From the NCBI GenBank assembly GCA_963921795.1, contig OY997641.1:57234693-57298692 (forward strand): a stretch of 64,000 nucleotides of DNA. Direction: 5' to 3'. Below, piece by piece: positions 35,901 to 44,504 of the stretch. Each line of letters starts with the position of its first letter. Positions within the stretch are counted from its first letter, which is position 1. The stretch comes from Nannobrachium achirus. Taxonomy: Eukaryota > Chordata > Actinopteri > Myctophiformes > Myctophidae. The notes beneath the pieces were generated by a model. The model was not told where the DNA came from and did not search any database. It was given only the letters and a program-made list of their open reading frames with translations. The position numbers and the translations under genes are program-made.

Positions 35901-37619
35901 TCACATCTGCCATTTATAGCGCAACCAGAAGGCAGACTTACAGTATGTAAAACACATTCTTCGATATTACTCCTTCAGATTTTATCCGAAAATCACAAGA
36001 ATCAGTACACAGTATCGCTACAGTGATGTAATCATGACGGATTTGTCCGATATCATATTCTATCTAATTGGCTAACATTGAATTCCAAGGTTTGCAGGAT
36101 TGCTCCTTTTTGAACAAATTGTCTCAAACGCAGCCTGCTATGTGTGTGAGATTTTGCACACACATTCCCACTAGGCCAAGGAACAGATGCCACCCTTCTC
36201 ACATTGGCCTGTTATAGAGTCACCAGTAGGCCAAAAAAAAAACACCTGACCTGTTCGGAAGAACACTGCTTCTAGTTTCTCTTTGATGTCTTCTTTGCTT
36301 TCCCTTGATGCTTTTGCCTTGGCCACTTTATCGCTGCTTGCAGCTATATTTTGTTTTTGTTTTTTTAAATAGTATTTAAAAATGTGTTTCAAAATAGTGA
36401 AAAAAAGGTAAAGAAGTTAAGGCATAAGACCTAAGACCTGGATCATAATAGGGCCCATTATGTCATATTGTTTGCCAAAAAGCAGTTGCAATGAACGTAA
36501 ATCAACAGACTGTAACAATTTCAACAAACCCCAAAAAGTTCCAGATTTAAATATCAAAAAGAAAGAGAAAGAGAATGAATGAACATTATTGTTACATCAC
36601 AGGTTTACAGCAGTGTTGCCATGTCAGCTTGTTATAAGCAACTGTGGGCTTGTTTTTTGCCTGTAAATATTGGTAGTTGCGGGTTGCAATCTTTTGGGGG
36701 TCTTGTTTCTAAAGTGTACGTAGTTCATTTTTGGGGCTTTCTTTCTTTGTTCAAACCAGTGGTTCTCAAACATTTTCATTTCAAGGACCCTCAAATGAAT
36801 GTAATTGTCCACGTATCACCATCTGAACACATTTTGTGCCAGGGACGCCACCGGTATATATATCAGATTACTGTTGCTAAATATATTTCAAGTTTGTAAT
36901 TTTTTACCCCAATATTGCGTCGCAGACTTATATTATAGGTGACTGAGTGTGACACAGGGACAGTCATTTCGGAAGCCACTACTTTAGACCACAGCTGAAA
37001 TTACTTTCTTTTTTTTTCACTAAAATGTGATAAAGCCACAAAAGCATTTCACAAATATCAGGCTACATTTCACTTAAACGCCAGAGCTTAACTCTGCATG
37101 TAAATAAGACTTTTTTAAAATTAATGTGAGATCATGCAGGTCATTGCAGGTTAGAAATGTATTTAGAACTTGAATATCTCAAAAGTATTATTTCAGCATG
37201 GCATCATTCTATAATCCATCCATCTTCAAAACTATTGGGTCAATCTCCACAACCAATATATCATTTTGTAGCTATGATTCCCAGCTTTCAAATAAAATGA
37301 AAATGAAAAAAAAAAAAAAATTATAGACCTCTCCCGAAATCTGGCATCACTGGTTTACAGGTGTAAAGAAGTGGGTAAAATAAAGGTGAACACTCACACT
37401 TGAGAAGACTCCCAGCTCGGTCTTGAGCAGGTCATTGAGCTCCCCCTTGCTGAGCGTGTTTGGGTTGTCGTTCAGCGCCTTGTCAAGGGCTGCCCCCTTT
37501 GCTACGCGAGTCGGCCTCACCTTGCTCCAGTCAGGGTTGCCGTCCTTCTTGGCATACTTTTGGAACGTAGTGACCACGACTGCCATGGCTTTGGCCAGTG
37601 GGAGACCCCCTCCGGACAT
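13752..37619 (-). CDS. S100-like EF-hand protein, gene 1A (23.5 kb intron)
   Basis: The first coding exon 37398-37619 encodes 74 aa ([16 protein letters not shown] ... [19 protein letters not shown]) with donor GTGAGT. The last exon 13752-13910 encodes 52 aa ([17 protein letters not shown] ... NKVQAYVIA) after a (CT)n-TAG acceptor. Total 126 aa, against the 90-105 usual for S100 proteins. EF-hand II has a canonical loop [14 protein letters not shown]-hand I is the S100-type pseudo-loop but with about 25 extra residues between KYAKK and TLSKGEL. AATAAA follows 4 bases after the stop (plus 13742-13747). A non-coding exon 38880 to about 38950 and a TATA box lie upstream. The intron is 23.5 kb because of large insertions, against 2.84 kb in gene 1B; the exons differ from 1B by a single residue (KTPEEL versus KTQEEL). 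Confidence 0.85.
13915..14055. repeat. (GA)n-rich microsatellite
   Basis: A pure GA run is followed by GACAGA and GGGAGG variants. On the minus strand it is the pyrimidine tract for the gene 1A last exon. Confidence 0.93.
14093..14887. mobile_element. Dispersed repeat with GCGACC hairpin end, copy A orientation
   Basis: It starts CCAGTAAGACTCCCTAATC and ends near the small hairpin GCGACCTACGGTCGC (about 14839-14853). Reverse-complemented relatives of both ends bound a 1.4 kb insertion at the same intronic spot in gene 1B (56613-58017), but the interiors differ. The interior here includes two diverged units of the fish repeat with AAGGTGGCGCTA and a G-rich stretch. No protein is recognisable. 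Confidence 0.6.
14961..15627. other. Private insertion in the outer left arm
   Basis: The right arm reads straight through at the equivalent place (about 50178), so about 0.67 kb is inserted here. It contains a GA run (15209-15278), a GACA run (15545-15582) and an ACTC run, and ends AAAATTATAGTATAG. No coding sequence or clear termini. Confidence 0.6.
16756..18694 (+). mobile_element. ORF1-only LINE insertion (1.94 kb)
   Basis: The right arm gives the empty site: CAACAGCAAAGTCACTTTT is uninterrupted there (reverse complement of 49022-49040), whereas here AAAG (16752-16755) and AAAG (18695-18698) flank 1.94 kb. The insert ends in an (ACTAA)n tail, typical of a LINE. It carries an ORF1-like reading frame (16833-17516) followed by about 1.18 kb with no reverse transcriptase, A-rich and ATT-rich runs, and a conserved-looking 3' end (AGTAGGATAGGCTTCTACAA). 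It inserted after the inverted duplication. Confidence 0.82.
16833..17516 (+). CDS. LINE ORF1-like RNA-binding protein (227 aa)
   Basis: Intact frame [13 protein letters not shown] ... KELDDYK. Residues 1-70 have heptad-like Leu/Ile spacing (coiled coil), ending in [20 protein letters not shown]. That '(E)QYSR-(D/N)-(I/V)I--G' junction is characteristic of L1-type ORF1 proteins just before the RRM-like domain. Residues about 105-225 include [17 protein letters not shown] and [14 protein letters not shown], as in that domain. In the family ORF1 binds LINE RNA in RNPs. ORF2 is absent downstream, so any mobility would depend on a partner element. It is not a host gene. Confidence 0.8.
   Translation: MTKKDIEEIKTSLSLQAEEMTKLTTTLTNLMTQHQADLMKEVLALKATVKERDQKIEELEKRLDEMEQYSRLDDIIISGLKVKPFSYTRAAANSPSTQPEEQATIERQVIDFFKSKEIVLDQDHIAACYTLPSKDRKANPVILLRFANRKHKNQLLIQGMKLKGSDVYVNEHLTKKNAEIAREARILKKQEKIQGVWSRNCKVMIKPNGDTAKVTVVRDLKELDDYK
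18826..19450 (+). pseudogene. Degenerate LINE reverse transcriptase remnant
   Basis: Fragments match the LINE RT order: [20 protein letters not shown] (fingers region), then [12 protein letters not shown] (catalytic A-block with the usual FFDFSSAFNTIQ pattern), then [16 protein letters not shown] (the (G/A)xPQG block). They are separated by stops, a deletion between blocks, and frame changes. It ends in GC-rich alternating sequence. The right arm holds the same remnant in reverse (about 48108-48770), so it predates the inversion. Confidence 0.8.
19728..20667. mobile_element. Non-autonomous DNA transposon with AGT duplications, left arm
   Basis: It starts AGCCATGTTTCCATAAAC and ends TTTATGGAAACGCCACT, inverted repeats, flanked by AGT (19725-19727 and 20668-20670). 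It interrupts ACTCAGACAGTATCTTGAAA, which is continuous in the other 1.3 kb units. The same insertion exists in the right arm (46976-47865). 940 bp; no transposase recognised. The 3 bp duplication is PIF/Harbinger-like but not decisive. Confidence 0.75.
20671..24541. repeat. 1.3 kb tandem repeat, left arm (two full units plus partial)
   Basis: Units start at TCTTGAAAAGCCAGACAGCA near 20671, 21960 and 23304. The first two are full (about 1.29 and 1.34 kb) and the third stops at 24541 and holds a solo LTR. An 89-codon frame ([19 protein letters not shown] ...) is identical in units one and two and nearly so in the right arm, but it has no recognisable domain, so I treat it as incidental. A partial unit in opposite orientation forms the outer end of the arm (14888-15942). 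Confidence 0.88.
23916..24297. mobile_element. Solo LTR-like fossil
   Basis: 382 bp, TG...CA termini (TGTGATGACC ... GGTCATGACA), flanked by a 5 bp target duplication ATTCT, with an internal AATAAA. The corresponding place in the right arm (near 39487) is uninterrupted, so it arrived after the inverted duplication and is young on that scale. Family within the LTR elements not assigned. Confidence 0.7.
24700..25690. repeat. Dispersed fish repeat with GGTGGCGCT motif
   Basis: Two diverged units (about 24700-25270 and 25290-25690) share CCAAAGGGNGGCGCTNTA, GTAACGTGC-type and TTTACATGAACTTTGGACCA stretches, so they are a tandem pair. Relatives with the same motif are at 14130-14400, 2590-2890, 35730-36240 and 50270-50565. 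No coding signal. Confidence 0.6.
25700..25790 (+). mobile_element. tRNA-derived SINE head
   Basis: A-box-like TAGCTCACCTGG (25714-25725) and B-box-like GTTCAAGCC (25759-25767) at pol III spacing. The cloverleaf does not look complete, so this is a SINE-type head, not a functional tRNA gene. Confidence 0.55.
26041..26300 (+). pseudogene. LINE ORF2 C-terminal fragment (L1/Tx1-like)
   Basis: The frame reads [20 protein letters not shown] then [20 protein letters not shown] and, after a stop and frame change, an [14 protein letters not shown]-like ending. This resembles the C-terminal 'C-----FW--V' end of L1-type ORF2. It is a 5'-truncated remnant. Confidence 0.65.
26288..26971. repeat. 95-bp direct repeats flanking a 0.5 kb segment
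   Basis: An identical stretch of about 95 bases beginning AGCTTCATTTTACAAGGTCA lies at 26288-26382 and 26877-26971. The segment between has no recognisable gene. The stretch overlaps the end of the LINE fragment, so this is a segmental duplication rather than an element terminus. Confidence 0.8.
26972..28260. other. No recognised gene
   Basis: AT-rich sequence of low coding potential. A weak AATAAA lies near 27873. It contains one GTGAGCTTGTAGATCTGC motif (28173-28190) of the recurrent kind described in the findings. Confidence 0.5.
30200..31250. repeat. Imperfect tandem repeats of about 0.24 kb inside the split-repeat element
   Basis: Successive stretches share TTTCTGCTAACATNTTTATC, GCGCTGCAGC and CTGGAGCTGCTGCATAGC motifs at roughly 240 bp spacing. 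No convincing coding frame; the Pro/Ala-rich frame at 31231-31647 reflects CCTGCCTGCC repeats. Confidence 0.6.
32822..33489. mobile_element. piggyBac-like non-autonomous element (668 bp)
   Basis: Ends CTCATTGAGTGCCA and TGGCACTCAATGAG are perfect 14 bp inverted repeats, flanked by TTAA (32818-32821 and 33490-33493). Subterminal copies of GATCCCGAACAAGTTCGGC-like sequence occur twice. It contains a long A-run/T-run stretch (32900-32985). It is nested in the split-direct-repeat element and is the cleaner relative of 2928-4395. Confidence 0.9.
34491..35201. other. No recognised gene
   Basis: Unique-looking sequence between the split-repeat element and the LTR-like segment. I see no coding frame or repeat termini. 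Confidence 0.5.
35202..35629. mobile_element. Solo LTR-like fossil with TGTCACG/CGTGACA ends
   Basis: 428 bp with TG...CA termini (TGTCACGACC ... GGCCGTGACA) and 5 bp flanking duplications TGCAC (35197-35201 and 35630-35634). An LTR is the simplest reading. The extended inverted ends mean a DNA transposon is an alternative. Confidence 0.5.
35640..36440. repeat. Dispersed fish repeat, reverse orientation, plus (GTGC)n
   Basis: A GTGC run lies near 35672-35704. From about 35730 the sequence is the reverse complement of the repeat family seen at 2590-2890 (GGCCAAGGAAAAACC, GCAAGATTTTATCC-like blocks). It abuts the right inverted repeat of the 11.8 kb element. Confidence 0.55.
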
Positions 37620-37702
37620 GGCTGAGGAGGACAGAGGACAGAGGGCAGACGTTAGAAGTCAAATTGGGGAGACAGATGGAGCATCACTGGTGGAGGCACG
37701 CC

Positions 37703-37861
<159 letters not shown>

Positions 37862-38790
37862 GCCGGAGTGGGACCCAAAATCTGAGAGGGAATCATATAC
37901 ACCCACCCAGGCCACATTTGCTCACCAGGCCACATTTGCTCGAGGGCGTGACGGTGTGCGCGAGCTATATTCCATATAGATTGACATTCACACGACGGCA
38001 CTCTTAAACTGAGTCACACAATAACACTATTAAAATGACAGTCACACAACAACACTATTAAAATGACAGTCACACAACAACACTCTATTAAACAACCACC
38101 ATGCCCCACACAGTCCTACATTCCAGTACTTTTCTGTTCTCTAATCATTCTCTATCCTCACAATAGTGTGTCCTTCTGTCCTAACAATGTCCATGAATGA
38201 ATTGAATACCAAGGACCTCTGACGTAAACACGACTGTAAAAGGACTTATTTGGGGTGTTTTTAGAATGATAACATCCAGACTATCATACCTGAAGTGGCA
38301 GTCTCAAAGCTTTTCAGGCTGCCTGCAAGGCTGCAACCCATCTGTGGAGGAGGGTTGGCCAGACCAACCAAATATGTTGTGCAGTAAGATTAGCGATACA
38401 TTCTCAAAAACGTATTCCATAGTACAATGTCTACAGGCTGGCGGGCTGGCAGAGTAGGCCTAGCCCAGCAGCATCTAGCCTATTAACCATCATGTAACAA
38501 TTGTCATTAAAGTAGCAGCAGCACATGACATGATATATTTTATCTAGGCCTATTAACTAGCTTTTATGATTGTTTGGACTAAGTGGTGACACAACTACAA
38601 AGACCACATCACTGTAATATACATACTCTGTTATGTAAAGGTCTGTAATTCAAAATGTACTAGAGTCAGAGTGTACCTAAAGTATCAAAAGTAAAAGTAC
38701 AAAATGTTTGAAAATAGCAGGCGCAGGCCAGGGGGCGGCACAGGCCAGGGGGATTCGTCCCCCCGTTCCCTACTGTCAATCCGGGCCTGC

Positions 38791-38824
<34 letters not shown>

Positions 38825-38879
38825 AAATAAAAGATTTAAAAATATGATAAAAGTTTAACGTTTCTTAAAGTTTACTCAC

Positions 38880-38950
38880 TGCAGAGCTGGGCGGATGAGG
38901 ACGAGGAGAGAAAGTGAAAAAGAGATTGGAGTGGAGTGGAGGAGTGGCGT
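38880..38950 (-). other. Non-coding first exon of gene 1A
   Basis: Bounded on its 3' side by a GTGAGTAAA donor (plus 38871-38879). The start is placed about 25-30 bases downstream of the TATA box. The same arrangement occurs in copy B (59513 to about 59585). Confidence 0.65.
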
Positions 38951-38977
38951 TGTGGTGAGGAGGAGAGGACAGGCGCT

Positions 38978-38986
38978 CTTTTATAT
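38978..38986 (-). promoter_or_regulatory. TATA box of gene 1A
   Basis: Reads ATATAAAAG on the minus strand, followed by a GA/CT-rich leader and the first-exon donor. It is conserved with copy B at 59611-59619. The sequence upstream loses homology to B at 39154, only about 170 bases away, where the right inverted arm region begins. Confidence 0.75.
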
Positions 38987-40129
38987 GGAGGTTCACACGC
39001 CCCTTCTCTCTTTCTCTCTCTTTCTCACAAGTATTAAAGATGCCTTGCCAGAAAACTAGACCTGGAAGAACTTGATCTCCAGAACTTGATCTCCACCTGT
39101 CCTCAAGTGTTCAAAGACTTTGTTTCAACTTTCTCATGGAAACCACAACTATTAACCCATTTAGGCCTAACCTATAGTTAGGCCCAAATCAGAAATTAGC
39201 CTACAAAAACAAATATGTTGATACATACTGTACATGTATGGTAATAGTCCTGCAGCAAGCCCTCAAAAAAGGCCTTATTTTTTGAGATACCCCTACCCGA
39301 GGTATAACCAAACACAACCATGTTTTTTCTTATGTTTAGGGTCTCTCATTAATGAAATGGATTGTTGTGAAATTGTACTTTTGGCGGAAATTTGTTTTTT
39401 TTGGCTATTCTTTAGACCTACCCCAATCTCTGAAAAAGGCAAATCAGCCTAGGTCAAAGCTGACAAAAATGCCTATAACTTGAGAATCCTCACTCTTATC
39501 TTCATAAAATCTGCTGAGATGTCAACCAGGTGTTTACCCTACATCAGCAAAGAGTCAGAATGCAATTTACCTAAAGAAATGCTGAAATATTAGTCTTTAA
39601 ACACACCTTTAGTTTAGGCGGAAATTGTACTTTTGTGGTTGGGACTTTACATTCTCTCATTTACAAGAAAAACATACATTTATGTCAAATAAGATGTTAC
39701 TGCATTGCCTAAGATGCCACTAAACAATAACCAGTGGTTGTGTGGAGATAGCTTGTACAGTTTTATTACAAATCAGATTTCTTTAGACCCCCTCCCCTGA
39801 AAAAGACAAATTAGGTAATTCTGAATGGGAGTTAGGTGACATATGTAAGTCTTTTTTGGGAGGTCCAGTTGGCTGTACTGTACCACAGAACCAAACTATC
39901 ACAATATGAATGAACCAATAATGTATTTCATCTAAAATTACAACATTGATCAAAACACATCAATGCCTTTTTCCCCTACTACTCCCGTTCATAAAGTAAT
40001 TGTTGTGGAAATGTATTTTAAGGCAAAAGGAAAAAATTGTGCACTAAATTCAGAAAAAGTTGAAAGTGGTCTTTCTGGAGCGTACCAGGCCAAGGCTGTC
40101 TGGCTTTTCAAGATACTGTCTGAGTACAC

Positions 40130-40805
40130 TACAGCGCCGGAGGAGACAGAAACGCCGCTGTAGGCAAGCACCGTTGGAGCCGCCCCCCCCCCCCCGAATC
40201 CCCCCCCCCCCCCCGCGGCCAGCAGCCAGCAGCAGTCAGCAAGTTGACCACAGCAGCAAATAAAACAAATAATAATGGGCAGCTGCCAGCCAGGCTTACC
40301 TTTCAGAAATGAACACGGCTGGCATTACTGTAATGAGCCTCTGAAAATCCTCTTGTATAATCATCCTTGCGGGTTGCGGCTGCACTTGGTTTTGGGTAAA
40401 TTAATTCCTCTAACTCTGTGTGCCCTTCTCTGGTCCTGCCTGGTAGTGTATTCTCTCCAGCGCTGCTGTCATTGTCAACAGTTTCTTGAGCAGAACATGA
40501 CGGTGGACGCCGTGGACTCACAGCCTGATTATCTTTATAGTTAGTCTTTTTGACATGTTTGCTATTTATATTCATTCGCTATTACTACCTGTCAGTGGTT
40601 CCTCCTGTTTACTTCAGTTCAGACTTGGCGGGTGGGTGTGTGTTTACCAGGGCAGGGCTGCTGCTTGGCCATTACGTGGGCGCCTCTCCCTCCCCCGAGG
40701 CGGCTTCAGAGGCAGTGATTGGCAAATTTATTAGCTGCACGCAGGTTGGCCAACACTGCCACTGCCCGTTTTTCTTTTTTTTTTCTTTCTTCCCTCCCTC
40801 GCTCG

Positions 40806-40875
<70 letters not shown>

Positions 40876-40956
40876 TCCCCCGACGCATTTTCGCCGCCTT
40901 TATAAAGTGCCGCTCTAGGCAGCTGCCTAGTTCGCCTCTATATACGCGCCGGCCCT
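40130..40956. mobile_element. hAT-like element in the right arm (827 bp)
   Basis: Flanked by the 8 bp duplication GAGTACAC (40122-40129 and 40957-40964), which is single in the other units. The right end reads GCGCCGGCCCT, the reverse of the common fish hAT end AGGGCCGGCGC; the left end is only weakly similar. Contains poly-C runs and a (CT)n tract (40808-40867). Confidence 0.82.
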
Positions 40957-41244
40957 GAGTACACAAGTGATAATTTCACCTGTGTACTTTAAGCCTCTCT
41001 CTCTCTAAACAGGCAAAGATTTCCATGGATAAATAACACTCAACTTTTGGGTATGTACCAAATGATAAGGTTTTCAAGTCAAGCCATGGGAATTAATGCA
41101 CACACGGTCAACAACCAACCCATATAAGCAAACATTATAGACTTGATTGAAGTTCTTGAACACCACCAAAGCCTTTTCAACTCTCCCAAAGTTGCATAAC
41201 ATGTGCATGGACGCACTATGTGTCACCACTCAACCAGTGAGTAG

Positions 41245-42565
41245 TAGGGCTGTCTTCGACTCAGGATTTATCAAGTCGATTCGAGTCGCGGGGGTTAATC
41301 CGACGCGTCGACGAATCGTTTGTGTAAAAAAAAAATAATAATAAATAAATAAAAAAAACTTGTGCTTTAATGACTGGAGAGGAGGCGCGACCGCGACGCA
41401 TTGATAGAGTACCGGTACAACAGCTGCTGTAAACCACTATGATTGGTGGATTCTCTGCTTTGAAAACTGCCTGGTTGTAATGATTGTATGCCTCTCCAAG
41501 GCTAAAGGAACAGGGCTAAAGCGCTAGCATGCTAACGATTTAGCCCTGTTCCTTCAGGAGGAAAAACAACACCAAAGTAGGCTAAAGGTAACATAATCAC
41601 TGCGTCGATGCAGAGCGGCACACGGCTGCATCACAATGCAAGCAAATTGTCATAATCTAAAACTTTTTAAGAAGTCCTCTACTCGAGTCCACCGCAGTCC
41701 TCTGCCTTAGACCACCACCAGAGCCACACTCAGCGACTCACAGCGAGTCAGCGGCAGTGAGTGAAAGTGAAAGTGCATCGCGCTGCTGCTTCTTGGTCAG
41801 CTTTAACAAGTAGAATAACAACAAGTCGACGCATTTCCTCTAAAAAGGTTAACTTCAAAATAAGAGCACCTTGTTATATGATCAAGGCAACTTTCAAGTC
41901 ACGTGAACTGGTTTTATTTTTAAGTCTAGTTTAGGGTGACCATATTTTCAGCCACTCAAACCGGGACGCAAAACACTGTTGCCTAAAACTGGGACCCTAA
42001 AAGCAATGCGCACGTTACCGCGCACGCGCGTGCCCATTCTCTAACGTTCATGCACGCGCGCACACGCACCACAGGGTTGCAAACAGGCAGTGAGTGATTG
42101 ACAAACAGGCTCAGTGTTGAATTCAGACACGCAATGAATTTCTTCCTTTTTTCTGATTGGTTAGGTGAGCATGTTTTCACGAAAAGAACATGATAAATGT
42201 CTATGCAACCACTGAAAACAGCTACTATTATTTTAATTCTGGCGAAAACCGGGACAATTTTGTAGTGAATGTTGAAAACCGGGACATATTAGTGTTTTAG
42301 AGATATTTGTCGGGACACCGGGACACGTAGCTTGAAAACGGGACTGTCCCGGGTAAAACGGGACGTCTGGTCACCCTACCCTAGTCTAGTTGCAAGCAGT
42401 AGGAAGTATGGACTAAATAGGAAGAACATGACTGTCCAGCGCTCTCATACCGCACCGGTGTGATAAAAAATAATATATTTTTGACGGCTCGACTCAAACA
42501 ATTGGCGTCGATTCCGGGGGCTTAAAACGACGCGTCGATTCATCGAATTTTTTAAGACACCCCTA
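41245..42565. mobile_element. hAT-like element (1.32 kb) with a nested hAT
   Basis: 8 bp duplication GTGAGTAG (41237-41244 and 42566-42573). Ends TAGGGCTGTCTTCGAC and GTCTTAAA-preceded AAGACACCCCTA form imperfect inverted repeats, with subterminal GACGCGTCGA-type motifs at both ends. No transposase. Absent from all other units in either arm. Confidence 0.87.
41932..42383. mobile_element. hAT-like element nested in the previous hAT (452 bp)
   Basis: Starts TAGGGTGACCATA and ends TGGTCACCCTACCCTA, the well-known fish hAT terminal type. 8 bp duplication GTCTAGTT (41924-41931 and 42384-42391). Internal inverted AAACCGGGAC motifs. Confidence 0.87.
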
Positions 42566-44019
42566 GTGAGTAGTTGATTCATCGCTGGCCAAATTAATCT
42601 ATCAACCTTATGAAATGTTTGCTCAGACCTGACTTTTAGACTATATAAAGGAATAAAAGCCCCAAATCAATTATAAAAAAGACATGTGTTGGCATGAATC
42701 ATGATGCAACAGAAACACCTTGTTGTGAAAGCAATATAGTCCTGCAGCAAGCCCTCAAAGAAGGCCTTCGTTTTTTTAGATACCCCTACCCGAGGTATAA
42801 CCAAAAAACAACCATGTTTTTTCTTACGTTTAGGGTCTCCCATTAATGAAATGGATTGTTGTGAAATTGTACTTTTGGCGGAAATGTGTTTTTTTGGCTA
42901 TTCTTTAGACCTACCCCAATCTCTGAAAAAGGCAAATCCGCCTAGGTCAAAGCTGACAAAAATGCCTATAACTTGAGAATGCTCACTCTTAAATCTCCAT
43001 AAAATCTGCTGAGATGTGAACCAGTTGTTTACCCTACATCAGCAAAGAGTCAGAATGCAATTTACCTAAAGAAATGCTGAAATATTAGTCTTTAAACACA
43101 CCTTTAGTTTAGGTGGACATTGTACTTTTGTGGTGGGGACTTTACTTTCTCTCATTTACAAGAAAAACATACATTTATGTCAAATAAGATGTTACTGCAT
43201 TGCCTAAGATGCCACTAAACAATAACCAGTGGTTGTGTGGAGATAGCTTGTACAGTTTTATTACAAATCAGATTTCTTTAGACCCCCTCCCCTGAAAAAG
43301 ACAAATTAGGTAATTCTGAATGGGAGTTAGGTGACATATGTAAGTCTTTTTTGGGAGGTCCAGTTGGCTGTACTGTACCACAGAACCAAACTATCACAAT
43401 ATGAATGAACCAATAATGTATTTCATCTAAAATTACAACATTGATCAAAACACAGCAATGCCTTTTTCCCCTACTACTCCCGTTCATAAAGTAATTGTTG
43501 TGGAAATGTATTTTAAGGCAAAAGGAAAAAATTGTGCACTAAATTCATCAAGTTGAAAGTGGTCTTTCTGGAGCGTACCAGGGCAACATAATGCTGTCTG
43601 GCTTTTCAAGATACTGTCTGAGTACACAAGTGATAATTTCACCTGTGTACTTTAAGCCTCTCTCTCTCTCTATACAGGCAAAGATTTCCATGGATAAATA
43701 ACACTCAACTTTTGGGTATGTACCAAATGATAAGGTTTTCAAGTCAAGCCATGGGAATAATGCACACACGGTCAACAACCAACCCATATAAACAAACATT
43801 ATAGACTTGATTGAAGTTCTTGAACACCACCAAAGCCTTTTCAACTCTCCCAAAGTTGCATAACATGCGCATGGACGCACTATGTGTCACCACTCAACCA
43901 GTGAGTAGTTGATTCATCGCTGGCCAAATTAATCTATCAACCTTATGAAATGTTTGCTCAGACCTGACTTTTAGACTATATAAAGGAATAAAAGCCCCAA
44001 ATCAATTATTAAAAAAAAT

Positions 44020-44166
44020 CACACCTGTGTGAACTGAGCGGTGGAGGCCTGCGCACCTTGAGGTAAATGCAGGGGTTGAGGTATATGTAGTAGAAGTAAA
44101 ACTATTGGAAATACTCAAGTACAAATATCTTAAAATGATCGAATCCACCTCTCTAAAGGGCTAGTG

Positions 44167-44218
<52 letters not shown>

Positions 44219-44313
44219 ATGTGTGTGCGCATGCGTCTCTATTCTGGGCTTGTGTCGACCTCAATGACCCCTGACCGATTGACCCCTTGCTGTGTCATGC
44301 TGAGGTATGCTGT

Positions 44314-44362
<49 letters not shown>

Positions 44363-44504
44363 TGCTCAACAGTGCCCCTCCTTTAACTTGTGTGTGTGTG
44401 TGTGTGTGGTCAGGAGAGGTATGGCAGGCTACAGACATACACGGCCAGCCAGCCAGCCAGCCACATCTTGAAAGCGAATTACAGGAGCGGCGAGACCACC
44501 GCTC
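44020..44504. mobile_element. Short element with GAGCGGTG ends and GT arrays (unit R3)
   Basis: Interrupts a 1.3 kb unit at its AATTATAAAAA site. Inverted GAGCGGTGG / CCACCGCTC near the ends; two long GT arrays (44170-44215, 44316-44360) and CAGCCAGCCAGCC. Related to the insertion at the same site in the neighbouring unit. Confidence 0.65.

Larger units (their letters stand above)
24630..36456. mobile_element. 11.8 kb composite element with GGGCCC terminal inverted repeats
   Basis: Both ends carry the same roughly 58 bp inverted repeat, starting GGGCCCTATTATGATCCAGG and continuing through ATGCCTTAACTTCTTT. Copy B shows the empty site with no missing bases: ACATATATT and ATTATGTC are adjacent at 58112/58113. 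An ATT|ATT flank could be a 3 bp target duplication. GGGCCCTATT-type ends resemble fish PIF/Harbinger elements, a tentative call. No transposase is visible. The interior holds the fish GGCGCT repeat, LINE pieces, the split-direct-repeat element, a piggyBac-like element and an LTR-like segment. Confidence 0.72.
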
